This document shows positions 44,896 through 53,540 of a stretch of DNA of 64,000 bases, piece after piece (positions within the stretch are counted from its first letter, which is position 1; every line of letters starts with the position of its first letter). Under the pieces are notes generated by a model. It had not been told where the DNA came from. It ran no database searches and saw only the letters and a list, made by a program, of their open reading frames with translations. The stretch spans positions 1 through 64,000 of the forward strand of contig JARKNV010000048.1 in assembly GCA_029976065.1 (NCBI GenBank). Direction: 5' to 3'. Made by a program: the position numbers and the translations under genes. This DNA is from Selenomonadales bacterium. GTDB taxonomy: Bacteria; Bacillota; Negativicutes; Sporomusales; UBA7701.

Positions 44896-45095
44896 CTTTG
44901 ACCGAATAATCATATTTTATTGTTTATATTAGTATATAACAAAACCCACGAAATGTAAACATTTTCTTGTATGATCAAAGGACTGGGCAGGCTTACCAGA
45001 TAAAACACCTGCTGCGTTCCCGAATGATTCCAGCCCTGCCGCATGATGGAGCAAAACAATAGTAATTAGGTACATTTCATCCTGGGAATATACCT

Positions 45096-45118
45096 AAAAA
45101 AATAAGCCCTTTCGGGCT
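45096..45118 (-). terminator. Terminator
   Basis: AGCCC-GAAA-GGGCT on the minus strand followed by TATTTTTTT, adjacent to the stop codon at 45119. Confidence 0.75.
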
Positions 45119-45247
45119 CTAATCCTTCGCGTGTTGATGTGCTTCACCATTCTCTTCAGCGATAGCTTGCTCACCACGCTTGATGGCTTCACGCACCATC
45201 ATACCTACTTCCCTCGTCGTAACATCGCGCGCCGGACTCCTGTCCAT
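45119..45247 (-). CDS. Small protein with faint resemblance to alpha/beta spore proteins
   Basis: A 42-residue protein (MDRSPARDVTTREVGMMVRE ...). The stretch TTREVGMMVREAIKRGEQAI resembles the TSREAGyvGGyMVKRMIExaEkQ region of alpha/beta-type small acid-soluble spore proteins, but it is much shorter and lacks the double Gly. No good ribosome site precedes ATG 45247. A longer frame from TTG 45313 would pass through the terminator after metF. It may also be a remnant. Confidence 0.35.
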   Translation of the reverse strand: MDRSPARDVTTREVGMMVREAIKRGEQAIAEENGEAHQHAKD

Positions 45248-45265
45248 TTTACTGGTTTGTCTTTT

Positions 45266-45303
45266 TTCAAAAGCTCCCGGACTTTCGTCCGGGAGCTTTT
45301 TAG
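45266..45303. terminator. Bidirectional terminator after metF
   Basis: AAAGCTCCCGGAC and GTCCGGGAGCTTT form a 13-bp stem, between metF and the small 45119 gene. Confidence 0.8.
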
Positions 45304-45313
45304 TCGCAAACAA

Positions 45314-46177
45314 TCAGACTCTGCCGATGTTCTCCATGATCTGCCTCGTCTGCTTCGCCTTGTTCATCGTATACAGGTGGATGCCGTCCGTCCCGTGCGC
45401 CAGGAGGTCGACGATCTGCTCCGAGGCGTACTCGATGCCCGCCTTTTCCATATCGGCCGGCACGGCGCCGTATTTGTCCATCAGTCTCTGCAGCTTCGCC
45501 GGGATGCCGGCTCCGCACAGCGACGTTATCCGTTTTATCTGCGACGCGCTCAGCACCGGCATGATGCCGGCCGCCACCGGGCAGGCGATCCCCCGCGCCC
45601 TGATCTTGTCCATGAAACCGTAGAACACGTCATTATCGAAGAACAGCTGGGTTATCAGCAGATCGACCCCCTGCTCCACCTTCAGCCGCAGGTACTCCAC
45701 ATCCCGGTCGACGTCCCGGCACTCCAGGTGCCCTTCCGGATAGGCCGCCGCCGCCACGCTGAAAAAGCCGCGGCCCCGCACATGTTTGACGAGGTCCTTG
45801 GCGTACGGGAAGCCGCCGGCCGGCGGCGTGAAGCTGTCGTCGCCCGCCGGCGGGTCGCCGCGGAGCGCGAGGATGTTTTCCACCCCCAGGGCCTGCAAGT
45901 TGTCCAGCACCGCGTCGATCGAATCCGGCGTCGCCCCCACGCACGTCAGGTGAGCCACCGTCTCCAGCCCGTACTTGTTCTTGACCTTGTCCACGATCTC
46001 GATCGACCGCGCCGAACTCGAGCCCCCCGCCCCGTAAGTCACGCTTATATAAGCCGGGTTGAGCCCCTTCAGCTCCTCCAGCGTCGCGAAAACGGTATCG
46101 AGCGGGAAATCGGGTTTCGGCGGAAAAATCTCGAACGAAATCACCGGTCTGCCGTCAAATAAATCGCGAATCTTCAC
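45314..46177 (-). CDS. metF: Methylenetetrahydrofolate reductase
   Basis: A 287-residue flavoprotein that reduces methylene-THF to methyl-THF for methionine synthesis and, in acetogens, for the Wood-Ljungdahl pathway. SFEIFPPK holds the catalytic Glu; TYGAGGSSSARS, LRGDPP, ITQLFFDNDVF and GIMPV are family blocks. GTG 46177 gives the usual length. No partner metV or acs genes are nearby, so either role is possible. Confidence 0.95.
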   Translation of the reverse strand: MKIRDLFDGRPVISFEIFPPKPDFPLDTVFATLEELKGLNPAYISVTYGAGGSSSARSIEIVDKVKNKYGLETVAHLTCVGATPDSIDAVLDNLQALGVENILALRGDPPAGDDSFTPPAGGFPYAKDLVKHVRGRGFFSVAAAAYPEGHLECRDVDRDVEYLRLKVEQGVDLLITQLFFDNDVFYGFMDKIRARGIACPVAAGIMPVLSASQIKRITSLCGAGIPAKLQRLMDKYGAVPADMEKAGIEYASEQIVDLLAHGTDGIHLYTMNKAKQTRQIMENIGRV

Positions 46178-46298
46178 CCTGCCCTGCCCCCGTCCCTTTA
46201 GATAATGCTTAATAGGGGAATAATAACTCGCGTCCGCCCGATTGTCAAGACAAATTCCGCCAGAAAACCGCCGGGCGGTGAAGCTGAGGAGGTGCCTG

Positions 46299-46433
46299 AT
46301 GGTAAAACCGCGCAACCCCGAAAAGAACCCCGCCGCCGAAAGGGCCAACGCCCACGAAGGCTACGGCGCCGGCAACCCCGAACCGTCCCGGTTCAAAGCC
46401 GGGGTCGGCAAAAACGCCGCAAAACGCCCCTGA
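46299..46433 (+). CDS. Tiny hydrophilic protein 4
   Basis: A 44-residue basic protein (MVKPRNPEKNPAAERANAHE ...) at ATG 46299, four bases after GAGGAGGTG. It is rich in Asn, Ala, Lys, Pro and Gly, with no hydrophobic run. It is followed by the fifth tiny gene. The composition suggests a minor spore-core protein; not demonstrated. Confidence 0.5.
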   Translation: MVKPRNPEKNPAAERANAHEGYGAGNPEPSRFKAGVGKNAAKRP

Positions 46434-46482
46434 GGGGTGTTGGCGGCGCCGTTTTGGGCAGACTATTGCCGGAGGTGATAAT

Positions 46483-46593
46483 ATGGGCTTCAAAGACTTG
46501 CCGGGCGGCCAGAACGACAAAAGAAGCAAAAGCCGCGCCGACCTGGCCGGCGAACTATCCCCCCAGAAAAAAGAACCCCCGAAGAATAAATGA
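46483..46593 (+). CDS. Tiny hydrophilic protein 5
   Basis: A 36-residue basic protein (MGFKDLPGGQNDKRSKSRAD ...) at ATG 46483 behind GGAGGTG. Lys, Gly and Pro rich, similar in character to proteins 3 and 4. A GC-rich hairpin at 46601 follows. Confidence 0.5.
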   Translation: MGFKDLPGGQNDKRSKSRADLAGELSPQKKEPPKNK

Positions 46594-46600
46594 CTCTCAT

Positions 46601-46628
46601 ACGGGGCGGCCCAGGCCGCCCCGTTTCG
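46601..46628 (+). terminator. Probable terminator
   Basis: ACGGGGCGGCC and GGCCGCCCCGT pair with a two-base loop; the T run (TTTCGT) is weak. Confidence 0.55.
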
Positions 46629-46662
46629 TCTTCCGAATCTTTCGACAGGATTTTGTAGATTT

Positions 46663-48654
<1,992 letters not shown>

Positions 48655-48744
48655 CTCCCCATCCTCCTCGCTCCAATCCCCGGTTCCTTCGACCCAATCC
48701 CCGGCCTCATCGGCCCACCTGATCCCACCCCCAGCACCTGCGGC

Positions 48745-48777
48745 AAAAGGCCTCCGGGTTAAACCCGGAGGCCTTTT
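48745..48777. terminator. Bidirectional terminator
   Basis: AAAAGGCCTCCGGGTT and AACCCGGAGGCCTTTT form a 16-bp perfect stem with a single A between them, separating convergent genes. Confidence 0.9.
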
Positions 48778-48797
48778 CACATCTTAAGCTCTCGCTG

Positions 48798-49115
48798 CTA
48801 GCGGGCCACCTCAATCGAATAATTCGCGCCGGAATTGTTGTCCCAGTGGCCGGCGCTGTCGTGAAAACACATGTTCATCGAATCGCTCGCGGCCACCGGC
48901 ACCGCGGCGGCGAAGCCAGTTTCGGTGCGCACCATTTTGTAATCGAGCGCGCCTTCCCAAGCGCTGCCAAAACCGAAGCGGACATACAGCCGATCCGCGC
49001 CGTTATTGGCGAGAAGGCCGTTGTAGACGACCTTGACGGTTTCGCCTTTGGACGGGAAGGCGGGACGGACGAGCAGGCCGTTGGCGGCGTATTTCCTGTT
49101 GACATGGCGGGTCAT
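48798..49115 (-). CDS. Starch-binding (CBM25/53-like) protein
   Basis: A 105-residue protein made of one carbohydrate-binding fold: VRPAFPSKGETVKVVYNGLL, LYVRFGFGSAWEG, and MNMCFHDSAGHWDNNSGANY match the CBM25/CBM53 pattern, with the Trp residues that stack on alpha-glucan. There is no catalytic domain or signal peptide. GGGGAGG lies eight bases before ATG 49115. It sits at the end of the glycogen gene cluster and may tether enzymes to glycogen. Confidence 0.8.
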   Translation of the reverse strand: MTRHVNRKYAANGLLVRPAFPSKGETVKVVYNGLLANNGADRLYVRFGFGSAWEGALDYKMVRTETGFAAAVPVAASDSMNMCFHDSAGHWDNNSGANYSIEVAR

Positions 49116-49218
49116 GGCGGCATCCTCCCCTTCTGACATTGTCTGGCGCTAGCGGACAATTTCCCTGGCATCTTCATCTGACATGCGTCTGTCATGTAGT
49201 ATGCCCGCCGCGAAGACG

Positions 49219-49355
49219 AATGCTTCCGGCCATATTTTGGTGTGAAGATGAGGGTACGGTCGGTTTAATCGGGACGAATGCTTCCGGCCATATTTTGCTT
49301 CTGGAACAAAGGTAAGGCCGTTTTAACCGGGAGGAAGGCTACCGGCCATATTTTG
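49219..49355. repeat. 58-bp tandem repeat at the 3' end of the glucanotransferase gene
   Basis: CCGGCCATATTTTG begins at 49226, 49284 and 49342, exactly 58 bp apart, within longer similar blocks. The third copy is the last codons of the GH13-GH77 gene (KYGR and stop on the minus strand), so the gene end was duplicated twice downstream. Confidence 0.8.
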
Positions 49356-52300
49356 CCGCCAGGGCGGCGAGGTCGGCGGCGGTTTCCGGCGTTATGTCGC
49401 CTTCCTGGAAGCGCCACGACCAGTTGGCGGCGCTGACGGTGCCGGGGGTGTTCAGCCGCGCTTCGCTGCCGAGGCCGAGGATGTCCTGGAGGGGGATGAC
49501 GGCCAGGCAGGCCGCCGCCCCGTAGGCTGTTTCGATGTACCGCCAGCCCGCGGCGCCGTCTGCGCCGTCGTCGCCCGTCCTTTTGCGGTGCCAGCCGAGG
49601 ATGGTGTCGTTGTCGTGGGTGCCGGTGTAGACGACGGCGTTGTCTTCGCCGTCCGGCCAGTCGCCGCTTTCGAGGGCGAACTGGAGGATCTTCATGCCGG
49701 GGTAGGCGAATTTGTCGCGCAGGCTTTCGACGGCCGGGGTGATGACGCCGAGGTCTTCGGCGATGACGGGCAGGCGGCCGAGGTGCTGCTCCATGGCGGC
49801 GAAGAAGGGCGCGCCGGGGCCTTTTTCCCACCGGCCGCGCTCGGCGGTGGGTTCGCCGGCCGGGACGGCCCAGAAGGCTTCGAAGCCGCGGAAGTGGTCG
49901 ATGCGGACGGCGTCGGCGAGCCGCGTGGCCTGGGCGAGCCGCTCCCGCCACCAGCGGTAGCCGTCGGCGGCCATGGCGTCCCAGTCGTACAGGGGGTTGC
50001 CCCACAGCTGGCCGGTGGCGCTGAAGTAGTCGGGCGGGACGCCGGCGACGGCCAGCGGCCGGCCGGCGGCGTCGAGGCGGAAGAGCCGACGGTTGGCCCA
50101 CACGTCGGCGGAGTCGGCGGCGACGAAGATGGGCAGGTCGCCGATTATTTTGATCCCTTTGGCGTTGGCGTAGTCCTTGAGGGCCTGCCACTGGCGGAAG
50201 AATACGTATTGTTCGCGGCGGCGGCGCTCGACTTCGCCGGCGATGCGGCCGCCCGCCAGGGCGGCCTCGCCGTCCTCCCATTCGGTCCAGGGACGGCCGC
50301 CGTAGTGGTCTTTGAGGGCGGCGTAGGTTGCGTAGTTGTCTAGCCACAGGGCGTTTTCGGCCAGGAAGGCGGGGTAGCCGGCCTCGTCGACGGCGATGTC
50401 CGGCGAGATGAGGCCGGGGTCGCCGGCGAAGGCGGAGACGCTCTGGTAGGGAGAGCCGCCCAGGCCGGGGGGATTGAGGGGCAGTATCTGCCACCACTTC
50501 TGGCCGGCGGCCGCCAGCCAGTCGACGAAGGCGTAGGCGGACGGCCCGAGGTCGCCGCCCGGCAGGGAGGCCGGGTGGAGGAGGACGCCGGCGGCCCTTG
50601 AAAAGGCGGGCGGGTCTTCGCGGCGCTTGAGGAGGAGGGCGCCGGACAGCGGCCCGAGAATGATTTCGAGGCGGCCGTCGCGCACGGGCACGGGTTGGTA
50701 GCCGGCGAGGGCGTTGTAGCCTTCGCCGTCGACGTGTTCGCCGACGTCGAGGGTGAGGCGGACGGGTTCGCGGGCGCGGTTGAGGAGGACGAGGGCGGCG
50801 TTGGACCGCTCCGGGCGGCCGAAGACGTCCCGGCCGCGGCCGATGCGGCGGACATAGCCGTAGACGTCGCCCCGGGCGTGGAGCGGCAGCCACTCGCCGC
50901 CGCGGAGGACGGCGTGGCGGCGGCGGAGGGCGGTGAGCTTGCGGTACCAGGCGAGGAGTTCCCCGTCCTCGGCGCCCCACGGGTAGGTGCCGCGGTTGAA
51001 GGGGTCGGCGTAGCCTTCCAGGCCGGCTTCGTCGCCGTAGTAGATGCAGGGAGCGCCGGGGAAGGTCAGCTGGCAGAGGGCGAGGAGCTTGAGGCGGCTG
51101 ATCCCGAGGCGCCGCCGGTCGGCGGGCAGGCGGTAACGGGCCTGGTCGCTGATGGACATTTTGTCGGGGGCGGGGGCTTCGCCGAGGAGGGTGAGGATGC
51201 GGGGCACGTCGTGGCTGCCGAGGAGGTTCATGGCGGCGTAGAAGTTTTCGCGGGGGTAGTTTTCGCACAGGCTCGTGAGGGCGGCGTGGACGGCTTCGGC
51301 GTTCCGGCGGCCGAGGGCGAAGTCGAGGAGGATGGCGCGGAAGGGGTAGCCGGTGGCGGCGTCGAGGCCGTCGCCCCACAGGTATTCCCGCCTGGCGCCG
51401 TAGCTTTCCTTGTTGGAGGCGTCTTCCCACACTTCGCCGATGAGGACGGCGTCGGGGTCTTCCTGTTTGAGGACGGCCCGGAAGCGGCGGATGAATTCGT
51501 CGGGCAGCTCGTCGGCGACGTCGAGGCGCCAGCCTTTGACGCCGGCCCGCGCCCAGTGGCGGACGACGCTGTCCGGCCCTTGGATGATGAAGTCGACGTA
51601 GGAGGGTTCGAGTTCGTTGACGTTGGGCAGGGTGCCGATGCCCCACCACGATTCGTAGTGGTCGGGCCAGTGGCTGAAACGGTACCAGGGGTAGTAGGGC
51701 GATTCGCGCGACTGGTAGGCCCCCGGTTCGGGGTAGCGGCCGTCGCGGTTGAAGTAGCGGCTGTCGCTGCCGGTATGGCTGAAGACGCCGTCGAGGATGA
51801 TGTTCAGGCCGAGGTCGCCGGCGCGGGCGCACAGCTCGGCGAACAGGGCGTTGTCGCCGAACATCGGGTCTATGGCTTTGTAGTCGCCGGTGTCGTATTT
51901 GTGGTTGCTGGGCGATTCGAAGACGGGGTTGAAGTAGAGGGCGGTGACGCCGAGGTCTTTGAGGTAGGGCAGCTTGGCGAGGACGCCCTTGAGGTTGCCG
52001 CCGAAGAAGTCGTAGGCGAAGATGGCGCCGGTGCGGGTGTCGCGGACGTAGAAGGGGATGGCGTCCCAGTAGGGGTGGAGGAGGCTGGCGGGCGGCGGGT
52101 TGACGATGGCGCCGTCCGGGTTGCCGTTATAAAAGCGGTCGACGAAGATCTGGTAGATGACGGCGTCTTTGAGCCAGTCGGGGGTTTTGGCGCCGGGGCT
52201 GTGGACGGTTATCTGCCAGGCGGCGGGGTCGTGGTCGTAGACCTGGCCGCGGCCGCCGAGGCGGGCGGGGTTGTTGCCGTAGTGGATCGTGCGGCCGTGG

Positions 52301-52575
52301 CGGGTGAGGCGGAAGGAGTACCAGAGGGGGCCGGGGGCAGCGGGGGCGGCGAGCTCGGCCTGGTATATCCGGTTGTCGCCTTCTTCGCGCCACAGGGCCA
52401 TAGGGATGTCCTCGGCGCCGCGGCCGTCCCGCCACAGGCTGACGCCGGCGCCGTCGGGCCGGTCGGGGGAGCGGACGGCGAGCCTTAAGGTTATGGGCGT
52501 GCGACAAGAAACAGCCCCGAAAGGGCTGCGGAAGAAGAGGTTATGGGAGTCGTGCAGGAGCCATTCGTGGTCCAT
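49339..52575 (-). CDS. Fusion of GH13 amylase and GH77 4-alpha-glucanotransferase
   Basis: A protein of about 1078 residues with two enzymes. The N-terminal part has a CBM34-like domain and a GH13 barrel of neopullulanase type: GWRLDVADE (nucleophile Asp), GEVWED (acid/base Glu), LLGSHD. The C-terminal ~480 residues form MalQ (GH77): SPYQSVSAFAGD, VRIDHFRGFE (nucleophile), VIAEDLG and GTHDNDT. Together they would trim and rearrange alpha-glucans released by phosphorylase. No signal peptide. ATG 52575 follows AGGTGA. Confidence 0.92.
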   Translation of the reverse strand: MDHEWLLHDSHNLFFRSPFGAVSCRTPITLRLAVRSPDRPDGAGVSLWRDGRGAEDIPMALWREEGDNRIYQAELAAPAAPGPLWYSFRLTRHGRTIHYGNNPARLGGRGQVYDHDPAAWQITVHSPGAKTPDWLKDAVIYQIFVDRFYNGNPDGAIVNPPPASLLHPYWDAIPFYVRDTRTGAIFAYDFFGGNLKGVLAKLPYLKDLGVTALYFNPVFESPSNHKYDTGDYKAIDPMFGDNALFAELCARAGDLGLNIILDGVFSHTGSDSRYFNRDGRYPEPGAYQSRESPYYPWYRFSHWPDHYESWWGIGTLPNVNELEPSYVDFIIQGPDSVVRHWARAGVKGWRLDVADELPDEFIRRFRAVLKQEDPDAVLIGEVWEDASNKESYGARREYLWGDGLDAATGYPFRAILLDFALGRRNAEAVHAALTSLCENYPRENFYAAMNLLGSHDVPRILTLLGEAPAPDKMSISDQARYRLPADRRRLGISRLKLLALCQLTFPGAPCIYYGDEAGLEGYADPFNRGTYPWGAEDGELLAWYRKLTALRRRHAVLRGGEWLPLHARGDVYGYVRRIGRGRDVFGRPERSNAALVLLNRAREPVRLTLDVGEHVDGEGYNALAGYQPVPVRDGRLEIILGPLSGALLLKRREDPPAFSRAAGVLLHPASLPGGDLGPSAYAFVDWLAAAGQKWWQILPLNPPGLGGSPYQSVSAFAGDPGLISPDIAVDEAGYPAFLAENALWLDNYATYAALKDHYGGRPWTEWEDGEAALAGGRIAGEVERRRREQYVFFRQWQALKDYANAKGIKIIGDLPIFVAADSADVWANRRLFRLDAAGRPLAVAGVPPDYFSATGQLWGNPLYDWDAMAADGYRWWRERLAQATRLADAVRIDHFRGFEAFWAVPAGEPTAERGRWEKGPGAPFFAAMEQHLGRLPVIAEDLGVITPAVESLRDKFAYPGMKILQFALESGDWPDGEDNAVVYTGTHDNDTILGWHRKRTGDDGADGAAGWRYIETAYGAAACLAVIPLQDILGLGSEARLNTPGTVSAANWSWRFQEGDITPETAADLAALAAKYGR

Positions 52576-52633
52576 GGTATTCACCTGGCCTCTTTAGTTT
52601 CGCGCGCCTCGTACGAACAGCGGCCGTATTTTT

Positions 52634-53290
52634 CTACGCGGGTCCGTCATCGTCACGCGAGGCGTCGTCGTTGTGCCTGCCGTGCTTTGCCAAGGGCTTC
52701 AGGGCGGGTTCCGGAACCAAAAGATACGTACCGGTTTTGTCGCCGCTCATTCTGCTCTTCCTCTGCAGGTTCAGCCCGACGATTAAGATTGCCCTCATGA
52801 TAATCGCCGTGGCGACAACAAATATATAGGAGTAATAGAGCTGCCAGTCGTGGAGTTTAAGGATTCCGAGGGTGATAAGCAGCGGCCATAAGAGAAATGA
52901 CGTAGCTCCCTGCACGATTGCCAGCCAGACGACAAAGGTCCGCCAGTTCGCCGAATACTGGTAAATTAGCATCATCGACAGGGGAATGATCGTCAGGTCG
53001 TTAAGGAATAAGCTCTGCCCTATCGGGACAAGGTCGATGACATACGTCCAGCGGCCGGACGATATCCCCCAGTCGTCAAATATGACTCTGACGACGGCGA
53101 TGAACGACCCGTAGAGCAGCAACTCGATAATGCGACGCTTGTCTGTCAGCTTCCACCAGATGAAGTAAGCCGCCATGATTGCAACGACAATGAACCACCA
53201 CTCGAAGGCGAGGAAGTTCTGCTGCCAAAGCAGCGCCTTTATGTTCCAGGTCTCGATACGGAGCCGGCGAAGGTTTTCTATCATGTCCAT
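52634..53290 (-). CDS. Multi-pass membrane protein (possibly CBO0543 family)
   Basis: A 218-residue protein with five or six helices (WWFIVVAIMAAYFIWWK; LLLYGSFIAVVRVIFDDWG; FVVWLAIVQGATSFLLWPLL). The layout and the RWTY...DL segment after helix two recall the CBO0543 family of spore-forming Firmicutes, whose function is unknown. GGAG precedes ATG 53290. It is AT-richer than the glycogen genes on either side and so may be an insertion into that cluster. Confidence 0.7.
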   Translation of the reverse strand: MDMIENLRRLRIETWNIKALLWQQNFLAFEWWFIVVAIMAAYFIWWKLTDKRRIIELLLYGSFIAVVRVIFDDWGISSGRWTYVIDLVPIGQSLFLNDLTIIPLSMMLIYQYSANWRTFVVWLAIVQGATSFLLWPLLITLGILKLHDWQLYYSYIFVVATAIIMRAILIVGLNLQRKSRMSGDKTGTYLLVPEPALKPLAKHGRHNDDASRDDDGPA

Positions 53291-53540
53291 TTTGTTTCTC
53301 CTGTGCGATCTGACATATGTATAGGTTGGCCCTGCAGCCGGCTTAACATTCCAGGAATCGTACCGCCGCGATATCGGCTAGCAGACAAAAGCGCATGCGG
53401 ATTATGTTAACGCATGCACCTTACGGCGTTATCCGTTCCCGCACGGCTTTCCACGGTCAGCACCTTTCGGGAAAAAGCAACTTACCGTTTCCGGCAACGG
53501 GTCGATCTTGAACCGCCGCAACCAGGCGGGGGTTCTGATG
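53291..53540. other. Spacer with short hairpin
   Basis: 250 bp between glgP and the membrane-protein gene. GCATGCG and CGCATGC (about 53393-53417) form a hairpin; nothing else is clear. Confidence 0.4.

Noticed and set aside
44770-44900. c-di-GMP (GEMM) riboswitch, in view of the many c-di-GMP enzymes
   Set aside because: A GAAA-capped helix is present but the conserved GEMM core sequences are not.
48900-49300. Chromosomal replication origin
   Set aside because: The skew switch fits, but there is no dnaA/dnaN and no cluster of TTATCCACA-like boxes in this stretch, so only a skew anomaly is reported.
49219-49355. CRISPR array
   Set aside because: Only three imperfect units at 58 bp, derived from a gene end, with no spacer pattern and no cas genes.
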